Source: JBARCX01 sp049794535 (lineage in GTDB: Bacteria; Pseudomonadota; Gammaproteobacteria; Xanthomonadales; Rhodanobacteraceae). From it: a DNA stretch of 14,069 bases. Below, one piece after another: positions 6,032 through 11,934 of this stretch. The stretch lies in assembly GCA_049794535.1 (NCBI GenBank), contig JBARCX010000367.1, positions 1-14,069 on the forward strand, written 5' to 3'. The notes below the pieces were generated by a model, which made no database searches, was not told where the DNA came from, and worked only from the letters and a program-made list of their open reading frames with translations. Numbering within the stretch: the stretch's first letter is position 1; the number at the start of each line of letters is the position of its first letter. A program made the translations under genes and the position numbers.

Positions 6032-6283
6032 ATGAACGATGAAACCAATGCTACGGCCGCTGTAGCTGCCAGCACTGACCCGATCTCAAACTCGACGCAG
6101 GACGCAACCGTCACCGCTGAAGTTGCGACCACCACGACCGCACAGGTGGATGAACCCACTGTGTCGCCGGCGCACAGCGTACTGAGCGATATCGAGACCA
6201 AGTTCAAGGAACTGGAGCAGGTGCCGGAAGGCATCGCGCATTGGTTCGTCACCACGTTCGTCAAGCTGCGCTCGCATCTGTAA
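6032..6283 (+). CDS. orphan small protein, unknown
   Basis: This is an 83-residue acidic protein standing alone between the terminator and a structured spacer. About 50 N-terminal residues are low-complexity, rich in Ala, Thr, Val and Ser (TATVTAEVATTTTAQV-like). The C-terminal third (HSVLSDIETKFKELEQ, then GIAHWFVTTFVKLRSHL) is probably amphipathic helix. No signal peptide or convincing transmembrane segment is seen. The start is ATG 6032, with GGAG at 6022-6025; the frame is open from 5999, but that overlaps the terminator hairpin. No family is recognised. It could be the first late gene. Confidence 0.55.
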   Translation: MNDETNATAAVAASTDPISNSTQDATVTAEVATTTTAQVDEPTVSPAHSVLSDIETKFKELEQVPEGIAHWFVTTFVKLRSHL

Positions 6284-6467
6284 CCGTTTCAATTTTCGGC
6301 CGGCTGCACGCGCCTTGTCCGCAACGTCGTGAGACGTCGCTGCGCCGTGGTGCAAAACCAAGACGTTAGGGATGGCCCACCCCATCCCACCCCAATTAGG
6401 CGCCCCTACCAGGGCAACACCACCCGTCCGCCGAATCTCTCTCAATTTGCTGCTCAAGGGAACGCCG
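6284..6467. other. intergenic spacer with two predicted hairpins
   Basis: No gene is supported in these 184 bases. Two inverted repeats stand out. The first is ACGTC-GTGA-GACGT at 6324-6337, closed by a GNRA-type tetraloop and flanked by GCA/TGC (6321-6323, 6341-6343) and GCAC/GTGC (6306-6309, 6350-6353). The second is GGGATGG/CCATCCC at 6369-6388 with a six-base loop. Neither is followed by a T-run, so they are not typical terminators. The stretch 6375-6430 is C-rich. An in-frame ATG at 6372 lies inside the second hairpin and is not a likely start. Confidence 0.45.
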
Positions 6468-6692
6468 ATGAATGACGACCAGGGGGCAAGCAACACCCCG
6501 GCGAGCAGCTCTGAAATTCAGCAGCTACGCCGAGAGGTACGCGAGCTGTCTGGCCAGATTCATGATCTGGTTGAAGCTTGGAACATGGCGCGCGGCCTGG
6601 TCAGGTTCGTTAAAGCGCTTGGTCGTATCGCAACAGCGATAGCTGGAATCGGGCTGTTAGCCCGAATGATTTGGAAGGGCACCGGCAAATGA
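6468..6692 (+). CDS. XhlA-like small membrane protein of the lysis cassette
   Basis: This 74-residue protein has the layout of XhlA/holin-accessory proteins. A disordered polar N-terminus (residues 1-15) precedes a coiled-coil-like helix (EIQQLRREVRELSGQIHDLVEA, about 16-37). One C-terminal transmembrane helix follows (about 50-68, LGRIATAIAGIGLLARMIW), ending in the basic KGTGK. ATG 6468 has AAGGGA at about 6456-6461. Its stop overlaps the holin start (ATGA at 6689-6692), so the two are co-translated. Such proteins are thought to assist holin or endolysin at the inner membrane; here that is inferred from architecture and position. Confidence 0.6.
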   Translation: MNDDQGASNTPASSSEIQQLRREVRELSGQIHDLVEAWNMARGLVRFVKALGRIATAIAGIGLLARMIWKGTGK

Positions 6693-6943
6693 AACTCGTT
6701 GACGACTGGCGCAACGCGCACAAGTGGCTTTCGTTGCACTTCTCGACGTACGGTTTCGTCCTGACTTCAGCTGCCGCAGCGCTGGCGCTGTCTGGTGCTG
6801 CGGTCGAATGGCTCTCTGTCTTTAGCCTTGGCATCGTGCTCGCCCTAGCGGCAGTGATTTTCCTTCTGGCCTTTGTCGGTAGGTTGGTCTCACAGAAGAA
6901 GCCTGATGCTGATCACGACGATACCGATCAGGCCGGCGCGTGA
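6689..6943 (+). CDS. holin, two transmembrane segments
   Basis: This 84-residue protein has two hydrophobic helices, at about residues 20-39 (YGFVLTSAAAALALSGAAV) and 44-63 (VFSLGIVLALAAVIFLLAFV), and a charged tail (SQKKPDADHDDTDQ). That is the size and layout of a class II holin. The N-terminal DDWRNAHKWLSLHFS resembles a recurring start of holins in phages of Xanthomonadales and Burkholderiales. It overlaps the preceding stop by ATGA and the endolysin start by GTGA. It is expected to collapse the proton-motive force or form small pinholes, which would release the SAR endolysin encoded next. Confidence 0.75.
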   Translation: MKLVDDWRNAHKWLSLHFSTYGFVLTSAAAALALSGAAVEWLSVFSLGIVLALAAVIFLLAFVGRLVSQKKPDADHDDTDQAGA

Positions 6944-7434
6944 GCACGCCTTCCAGCGCGATTCCGGCCACGCTGGGTAATCGATTGAAAGGCCTGGTGA
7001 GTGCCCTCGCCATCTTGATGGCGCTGCTCGGCTACTTCGAGGGTGACAAACTCACTGCATATCGAGACATCGGTGGGGTCCCAACCATCTGTCGCGGCCA
7101 TACGGCCGGCGTCCATATGGGCGAAGTGGTGACTGAAGAGCAGTGCACGACGATGGACACGACCGAGGCGATTGCATCGTTGGTGGTGGTTGATCGGGCC
7201 ATTCCTGGTACCCAGCCTGCCAAGCGGCGCGCAGCGCTGGCCGACTTTGAATACAACGTGGGTAGCGGTGCTTTTCTTCGATCCACGGTGTTACGCGATA
7301 TCAAGGCAGGCGACATACGCGGCGGATGCGACTTCCTGTCGAAGTACGTGTACGTCGGAGACAAGATCGTGCCTTGGCAAGTGAAACGTCGCGCCATCGA
7401 GCGCGAGCTGTGTTTGGACGGATTGGATGACTAG
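6940..7434 (+). CDS. SAR endolysin, GH24 lysozyme of the R21 type
   Basis: Cleaves the glycan chains of peptidoglycan in the periplasm to lyse the host. The catalytic triad spacing of T4-type lysozymes is intact: Glu34, nine on Asp43, six on Thr49 (FEGDKLTAYRDIGGVPTICRGHT region). FEYNVGSGAF, DIKAGDIRGGCD and RRAIERELCLDG follow, matching the phage 21 R endolysin closely. Residues ~16-33 are a weakly hydrophobic segment directly before Glu34, a signal-anchor-release domain, so export needs no cleaved signal. Cysteines are at 51, 69, 130 and 158, with none inside the anchor; this favours R21-like activation by refolding over the disulphide switch of P1 Lyz. The GTG start at 6940 shares GTGA with the holin stop. 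Confidence 0.88.
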   Translation: MSTPSSAIPATLGNRLKGLVSALAILMALLGYFEGDKLTAYRDIGGVPTICRGHTAGVHMGEVVTEEQCTTMDTTEAIASLVVVDRAIPGTQPAKRRAALADFEYNVGSGAFLRSTVLRDIKAGDIRGGCDFLSKYVYVGDKIVPWQVKRRAIERELCLDGLDD

Positions 7435-7858
7435 TACTGAACGTGTGCCCCGCGGTATCCGCATCAACAACCCAGGGCTCATTCGGAAGTCTAGCCAGCG
7501 CGTGAGAGGTTTGGCCCCGCAGAAGAAGCAGACGGATCCTGAGTATTTGATCTTCACTGCGCCCGAATGGGGTATTCGCGCGATCGCTACATCGCTTCTG
7601 ACGCTTCAGCGCCGCGGTGGACTGAAGACCTTGCGACAGTTGATTACGAAGTGGGCACCTCCCGAGAACAACGCCACCCAGGCCTACGTGCGGGCTGTAG
7701 CTCATAGGATTGGTGAAGATCCTGACGCAGAACTTGTTCTCAAGAACGACGACACACTACGTGGGTTGGTGCTCGCGATCATTTGGCACGTGAATGGTCA
7801 GCAGCCTTATCCGGCTGCATTGATCGACCACATCATGCTTCTTGTGAAGGCTGGTTGA
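7427..7858 (+). CDS. P5-like protein, possible second muralytic or virion protein
   Basis: This 143-residue protein resembles a family often labelled structural protein P5 in proteobacterial phages and prophages. It has RGIRINNPGLIRK at about residues 9-21, EYLIFTAPEWGIRAIATSLLTLQ at about 39-61, and the hallmark LITKWAPPENNATQAYVRAV at about 72-91. The pattern NNPG-x-I...F...G-x-R-A...WAPP-x-E-N recalls small lysozyme-like folds. The gene overlaps the SAR endolysin by 8 bp and lies inside the lysis cassette, so a peptidoglycan-related role is plausible, but neither fold nor activity can be proven by eye. Arg/Lys content is high. The stop overlaps the next ATG (TGATG at 7856-7860). Confidence 0.6.
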   Translation: MTSTERVPRGIRINNPGLIRKSSQRVRGLAPQKKQTDPEYLIFTAPEWGIRAIATSLLTLQRRGGLKTLRQLITKWAPPENNATQAYVRAVAHRIGEDPDAELVLKNDDTLRGLVLAIIWHVNGQQPYPAALIDHIMLLVKAG

Positions 7859-8058
7859 TGAAGATCAAAGGTGATGGTCTGGACTATCCGGGCTTTGCGT
7901 TGAAGAACCGCCATACCGGCGAGATCAGCCTGAGCGACGTATGCAGCGCGGAGCGCGTTGCGCTTGAGGTGAGGCGGCAAATGAATTTCCGTGTACCTCA
8001 CCGTGGCCAGTTCGACGTGGTGCCCGTGGTGGTCTCCATTACAGAGCTGAAGGACTGA
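7858..8058 (+). CDS. small unknown protein in lysis cassette
   Basis: This 66-residue soluble-looking protein has no recognised family. The N-terminus MKIKGDGLDYPGFALKNRHTG could form beta strands; a helix around CSAERVALEVRRQM and a beta end (FDVVPVVVSI) follow. ATG 7858 overlaps the preceding stop, with GAAGG at 7846-7850. The frame is open upstream from 7783, but that part is inside the P5-like gene. It is a member of the lysis operon by spacing: the i-spanin starts four bases after its stop. Confidence 0.5.
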   Translation: MKIKGDGLDYPGFALKNRHTGEISLSDVCSAERVALEVRRQMNFRVPHRGQFDVVPVVVSITELKD

Positions 8059-8062
8059 CCCC

Positions 8063-8470
8063 ATGAAGAACATTGCGTACATCGCACTTGCACTGGTGTT
8101 AGCGCTAGCCGCTGGCTTCGCGACTGGTTGGCATGCCAAGGGCGTTAGCGTCACTGCTGCGCAGAGCAAGGCAGAAAAGGCGCAGACCACCGCAATTGTG
8201 GCTGGTGTCAACAAAGAGGCAGCTGCTCAGCATACGCAGCTCGTCGCCGAACAGGGCAAAACGTTGGCGTTGGATAGCACCCAGCAGGATGTGCGCAGCA
8301 ACGGCGTAACCATTGAGAAAGAGATAAACCATGCGATCTTCATTCCCTATGAAGTGCCTTCTGCGGCTGTCTCTTGTCCTGATCCTGCTGCCAGTCCTCA
8401 GTTCGTGCGCCTCTACAACGCCGCCGCGGCCGGAAATCCCGCAGCTGCCGCCTCCACCAGCGCCCGCTGA
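8063..8470 (+). CDS. i-spanin, Rz-like
   Basis: Inner-membrane half of the spanin complex, which fuses inner and outer membranes in the last step of Gram-negative lysis. Residues 1-22 form one N-terminal transmembrane helix (KNIAYIALALVLALAAGFATG), followed by an Ala/Gln/Lys/Glu-rich periplasmic coiled coil to about residue 90. The C-terminal part, with SCPDPAASPQFVRLYNAAA, is a motif often seen in Rz-like proteins of such phages. AAGGA at 8050-8054 supports ATG 8063. The o-spanin gene begins inside it in another frame at 8331, the classic Rz/Rz1 arrangement, and this makes the assignment firm. Confidence 0.8.
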   Translation: MKNIAYIALALVLALAAGFATGWHAKGVSVTAAQSKAEKAQTTAIVAGVNKEAAAQHTQLVAEQGKTLALDSTQQDVRSNGVTIEKEINHAIFIPYEVPSAAVSCPDPAASPQFVRLYNAAAAGNPAAAASTSAR

Positions 8471-8648
8471 GTGCACGCTTGCAGCGTTCCAGCAGTACTT
8501 GCCTGGATTGACGCCATTGCCTGGCGATGAAAAGAGCTGGGCGCAACTGAGCGCCGACGTTCGCGCACGTATTGAGCTTGGGCTCAAGAACACCGACACG
8601 CAGCGGTACCAACTATTACGTGCGCAAGCGATTCGCTGCGCGAGGTAA
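8331..8648 (+). CDS. o-spanin, Rz1-like lipoprotein
   Basis: Outer-membrane half of the spanin complex. It starts with MRSSFPMKCLLRL, has a hydrophobic stretch (LSLVLILLPV) and then a lipobox LSS-Cys26, where signal peptidase II would cut and Cys26 be lipidated. The mature protein begins with a proline-rich run (TTPPRPEIPQLPPPPAPAE), typical of Rz1, and ends in a helical segment. At 105 residues it is a little longer than lambda Rz1 (60) and extends 178 bp beyond the i-spanin stop. It overlaps the i-spanin by 140 bp in the +1 frame. A start at Met7 (8349) is possible but has no binding site. Confidence 0.82.
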   Translation: MRSSFPMKCLLRLSLVLILLPVLSSCASTTPPRPEIPQLPPPPAPAECTLAAFQQYLPGLTPLPGDEKSWAQLSADVRARIELGLKNTDTQRYQLLRAQAIRCAR

Positions 8649-8650
8649 CC

Positions 8651-8878
8651 ATGACTCACGATAAATGCGCAGGTACTGAGTTAGAGCAAGCAGTTGCCGA
8701 ACTCCAAGCTGCTAAGCAGAACAGCATAGTCAAATCTGCTGTTGCTCAAGAACTGGAAAAGCAATCTGAAGCCGCTTCAGAAGCTGCCCGCGCTGCAGGC
8801 GCCGAACATAGAGCAGCACGCGTAAAGCTGCTCCAGTTGTGCGGTGAGAATGTAGATAGCAGTGATTTCCGGCGCTGA
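8651..8878 (+). CDS. small coiled-coil protein, unknown
   Basis: This 75-residue protein follows the o-spanin stop by two bases, with GAGG at 8642-8645 before ATG 8651. It is almost entirely helical: ELEQAVAELQAAKQN, VAQELEKQSEAASEAARAAGAE and AARVKLLQL show alanine, glutamate and glutamine at heptad-like spacing, so it is probably a coiled coil. No transmembrane segment is present. It stands between lysis and packaging genes and could belong to either. No family is recognised. Confidence 0.5.
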   Translation: MTHDKCAGTELEQAVAELQAAKQNSIVKSAVAQELEKQSEAASEAARAAGAEHRAARVKLLQLCGENVDSSDFRR

Positions 8879-8889
8879 CATTCCCGAAC

Positions 8890-9732
8890 ATGGCCAAGAT
8901 GGCGAAGAACCTGCCGGCGAGCAAGCCGGCTCGGGTGAAGGTTGCTGCAAAGAAGACGGTCAAGAAGCCACAACAGAAGCGGGCCGTGTCACGCGTAGAT
9001 GTCTTCGTTAACGAGTACCTAATCGACCTAAATGGCCATCAGGCAGCGATTCGGGCTGGTTACAGTCCCAAGGCAGCCCGGCAGACGGCTTCTGAACTAC
9101 TTGCGCTGCCAGATGTGCGAGCAAAGGTTCAGGCGGCGATGGATGAGCGGGCTGCACGTACCGGCATCAGCGCAGATGCGGTCCTTGAACGGTTTTGGAC
9201 GATCGCAACAGCTGATGCCCGGGAGCTGACCGAACTACATGTGGGTTGCTGCCGCTTCTGTTGGGGTAAGCGAAGCCACTACCAGTGGAAGCCCAGCGAG
9301 CTGCGTGAAGCCAAGGCGGAGTACAAACGCCAGCACGAAGCTTGCGGCGACGAGGCAGCCAGAAAACGTCTCGTTCCCGTCGACGATGTTGGCGGTGTTG
9401 GTTTTAACCCTGTCGCTGATCCGAACCCTAAATGTCCGGAGTGTTTTGGACATGGCGTCGAACGGCCGATTGCAAAGGACACACGCGATCTCTCGCCCGC
9501 AGCGCGGATGCTTTACGCAGGGATTAAGACCACCCAGCATGGTTTAGAAGTAAAAACGCACAGCCAGGCTGATGCTTTGCTCAATATCGGCAAGCATTTG
9601 GGGTTGTTCCGCGACCGGGTTGAAGTAACGGGTAAGGACGGTGGACCGTTAGCCCATACGATCGGCGATGTACTCGGCGAGATCGACGGCGCCGGTACCG
9701 GATTGCCCAAACATGCAATCCGGGATAAGTGA
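8890..9732 (+). CDS. terminase small subunit with cysteine knuckles
   Basis: Recognises the phage packaging site and hands DNA to the large subunit. A Lys/Ala-rich disordered start (residues 1-30) is followed by the small-terminase domain. This has VFVNEYLIDLNGHQAAIRAGYS at about 38-59, with a helix-turn-helix at about 49-71 and LLALPDVRAKVQAAMDERA. Two cysteine pairs, C121-x2-C124 and C182-x2-C185, probably bind one zinc. The linker between them is charged. The C-terminal part (DLSPAARMLYAGIKTTQHGLEVKTHSQADALLNIGKHLGLF) is conserved-looking in this subfamily. At 280 residues it is much longer than the P22 protein. ATG 8890 is the upstream of two nearby starts (also 8899); neither has a good binding site. 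It overlaps the large terminase by 20 bp. Confidence 0.8.
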   Translation: MAKMAKNLPASKPARVKVAAKKTVKKPQQKRAVSRVDVFVNEYLIDLNGHQAAIRAGYSPKAARQTASELLALPDVRAKVQAAMDERAARTGISADAVLERFWTIATADARELTELHVGCCRFCWGKRSHYQWKPSELREAKAEYKRQHEACGDEAARKRLVPVDDVGGVGFNPVADPNPKCPECFGHGVERPIAKDTRDLSPAARMLYAGIKTTQHGLEVKTHSQADALLNIGKHLGLFRDRVEVTGKDGGPLAHTIGDVLGEIDGAGTGLPKHAIRDK

Positions 9733-11281
9733 TGCCGACAGTCGTGAACGACTCAAGGAGTTACTGAGCGACCGCAATTGGCGGTTAACTCACCTGTACT
9801 ACATCGTCGACAAGAACGGCGATGTGGTGCTGTTCCAACCGAACGCTGTGCAGCTGCTGTTTCTCATCGGCATGCACAACCGCAACATGGTGTTGAAGAG
9901 CCGTCAGCACGGCATCACCACCATCGCCGCATTGCTCGCGCTCGACACTGCACTGTTCCGCAGCAACACCACCTGCGGCCTGGTGATGCACAAGCAGGGC
10001 GACGCCGAGAAGGTGTTCAAGGGCAAAATCCTGTTTGCGTACGACAGGCTTCCGGATTGGCTGAAAGCCGCCAGGGTTATCGTCCGGCGCGACATGACTG
10101 GTGAGCTGGAGTTCTCGAACGGCTCGAAGATCTACGTGTCGTTGTCGCATCGATCGGGCACGTTGCAGTTTCTTCACGTGTCCGAGTATGGCCCGATGTG
10201 CGCGTTTTACCCGCTGCGTGCCAGCGAGGTAAAGACGGGTGCGCTGAACACGCTTTCGCCTGATGCGATAGCGACCATCGAGAGCACGGCACACGGGCGC
10301 ATCGGGGACTACTACCAGATGTGCCAGCGCTCGATGCAGCTGGACAAGATGGTCGCTGCCGGCACGGCGGCACTGACAAAGCTGGACTACAAGTTCCACT
10401 TCTTCGCCTGGTTTCAGGATCCGATCAACGAGATCGACCCTGAAGGCGTCGTGTTCCCTTCGGAGTTGCTTGCCTACTTCCAGCGGCTGGAAGATGAGCA
10501 CGGGATCGTACTTAACGAGCGCAAGCGCGCTTGGTACTCCAAGAAGTCGGAAGAGCAGGGCGACAAGATGAAGCAGGAGCATCCGTCGACGCCTGAAGAA
10601 GCATTCGAGCAGGCGATCGAAGGTGCGTATTACTCCAGGGAGTTCGGAAAGGCGCTGAAGGAAGGCCGCGTTTGCGACCTACCGATCATCCCCGGTGTTC
10701 CCGTCAACACGTTCTGGGACATCGGCATGAGCGATACCACCGCGATCTGGTTTCACCAGCAGATCGGCGTGTGGCATCACTTCATCGATTTCTACGAGAA
10801 CAGTGGCGAGCAGGCCGAGCACTACGTACGCGCGCTTCGCGACAAGGGTTACCTGTACGGCAAGCACTACTTGCCGCACGACGGTGTGAATACCGAGTGG
10901 GCCGGTACCGGCAACAAGACGCGATTGCAGATCCTGCAGGACTTGCTTCCCGGCAAAGTTGAGTTGGTAGATCGCATCGAGAACCTGCAGGACGGCATCG
11001 ACATGGTGCGTCAGTCCTTACCGCGTTGCCGGTTTGACCGTACGCGATGCGGCGAGAACCCACCTGGATCTGGTCGCGGCGGCATCTCGTCGCTGCAGAG
11101 CTACCGCAAGGCGTGGAACGAGAAATTAGACGTGTGGCACGACTACCCGCTGCACGACTGGGCTTCGAATGGCGCGGATGCGTTCCGGCAGTTCGCCCAA
11201 GGCCACCCCATGAATGGCGTGAACGACGTTTCGACTCGAGCGAAGCGGCGCACGCGTGATCGGAATTGGAGAACGACGTGA
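9713..11281 (+). CDS. terminase large subunit
   Basis: ATP-driven packaging motor and headful or end-cutting nuclease. The ATPase half has Walker A as K62-S-R-Q-H-G-I-T-T70, a terminase-type variant. Walker B ends in HVSE158 (FLHVSEYG), and the coupling motif is E190-S-T-A-H-G195. The C-terminal RNase H-like nuclease shows three expected acidic positions: Asp336 in TFWDIGMSD, Asp390 in LPHDG, and Asp489 in GADAFR. At 522 residues it is full length. I chose ATG 9713, which overlaps the small-subunit stop; the frame opens at 9668, adding 15 residues, and neither start has a strong binding site. It stands between the small terminase and the portal, separated from the portal by two small genes. 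Confidence 0.88.
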   Translation: MQSGISDADSRERLKELLSDRNWRLTHLYYIVDKNGDVVLFQPNAVQLLFLIGMHNRNMVLKSRQHGITTIAALLALDTALFRSNTTCGLVMHKQGDAEKVFKGKILFAYDRLPDWLKAARVIVRRDMTGELEFSNGSKIYVSLSHRSGTLQFLHVSEYGPMCAFYPLRASEVKTGALNTLSPDAIATIESTAHGRIGDYYQMCQRSMQLDKMVAAGTAALTKLDYKFHFFAWFQDPINEIDPEGVVFPSELLAYFQRLEDEHGIVLNERKRAWYSKKSEEQGDKMKQEHPSTPEEAFEQAIEGAYYSREFGKALKEGRVCDLPIIPGVPVNTFWDIGMSDTTAIWFHQQIGVWHHFIDFYENSGEQAEHYVRALRDKGYLYGKHYLPHDGVNTEWAGTGNKTRLQILQDLLPGKVELVDRIENLQDGIDMVRQSLPRCRFDRTRCGENPPGSGRGGISSLQSYRKAWNEKLDVWHDYPLHDWASNGADAFRQFAQGHPMNGVNDVSTRAKRRTRDRNWRTT

Positions 11282-11466
11282 GTACGACAGCAACGCCTAC
11301 ACCGAATAACCCCATGCATCGTACGTTCGTCACACCGATGCCGCGCTTCAAATCGCTAACCATCTGCATCTGTGCTGCGCTGTATGGCATCCGCGATCCC
11401 AAGACCGCGCACATGCTCGACCGCAATCTGCATAGCGATGCGCTCAAGCAGATGGAGGCGGCGTGA
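11278..11466 (+). CDS. small unknown protein between terminase and portal
   Basis: This 62-residue protein starts at GTG 11278, sharing GTGA with the large-terminase stop, with GGAG at 11268-11271 six bases upstream. A TTG at 11266 would add four residues. The first half is Thr/Pro/Asn-rich (STTATPTPNNPM), then PRFKSLTICICAALYGI and a charged helical end (AHMLDRNLHSDALKQME). No family is recognised. Its stop overlaps the next GTG start, so it is translated with its neighbours. Confidence 0.5.
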   Translation: MSTTATPTPNNPMHRTFVTPMPRFKSLTICICAALYGIRDPKTAHMLDRNLHSDALKQMEAA

Positions 11467-11933
11467 GCGATACGCCGCTTGAACTGCTGAAGCCGGGTAT
11501 CGGCAATGGTCTGGAACAGGATCACAAGACCACCAAGTTTCGCCATGTCGGCACGAAGGGCGATCTGACGGTCGAACTGCACTACGGCGACTTCGATACG
11601 GGCCATGGGCGGCAGGCTGCATTGTGCATCTACCGTCGTGGCCACGAAAAAACTGGCGTGTTCGTTCCGTTGTCGGCCATGTGGATGTTCGCCGAGTGCG
11701 ACGCGCTGCACATCATGATCCCGCCGCTGGCGGCGCAGATCTATGGCTTCGTGACCAAGCAGGATAATTTCCGTGTGCTCGACGCGATCCTCGATTACAT
11801 CGATGACCTGCGTAAGTCTCCGCCCGACCCAAATCTGTTCAAGGACAAGTCGCTCGACGCTTTCATGAAGAGCTGCGAGGACGAGGGCCTGGACTTCAGC
11901 GTCAAGGTCAACGGCAAGAAGGTTATCGGCTGA
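11463..11933 (+). CDS. unknown protein between terminase and portal
   Basis: This 156-residue soluble protein is not recognised. It uses GTG 11463, overlapping the preceding stop (GTGA), with a strong GGAGG at about 11455-11459. The N-terminal half looks beta-rich (KFRHVGTKGDLTVELHYGDF, AALCIYRRG, KTGVFVPL). The second half is helical (FVTKQDNFRVLDAILDYIDDLRKSP), ending in a short acidic domain (SLDAFMKSCEDEGLDFSVKVNGKKVIG). It contains two cysteines in isolated positions and no transmembrane segment. Position before the portal suggests a packaging or head-assembly helper, but this is inference only. Confidence 0.55.
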   Translation: MSDTPLELLKPGIGNGLEQDHKTTKFRHVGTKGDLTVELHYGDFDTGHGRQAALCIYRRGHEKTGVFVPLSAMWMFAECDALHIMIPPLAAQIYGFVTKQDNFRVLDAILDYIDDLRKSPPDPNLFKDKSLDAFMKSCEDEGLDFSVKVNGKKVIG

Positions 11934-11934
11934 T

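Noticed and set aside
6372..6467. N-terminal extension of the XhlA-like gene from ATG 6372
   Set aside because: That ATG sits inside a GC hairpin with no binding site, and the extension is proline-rich. ATG 6468 has AAGGGA upstream and gives the usual protein size.
9668..9712. Upstream start for the large terminase
   Set aside because: Adds 15 non-conserved-looking residues wholly within the small terminase gene. ATG 9713 gives a shorter overlap typical of this phage.
9785..10582. 265-codon open frame on the - strand
   Set aside because: Fully antisense to the terminase ATPase domain, where Walker motifs are clear on the + strand. No recognisable domain.
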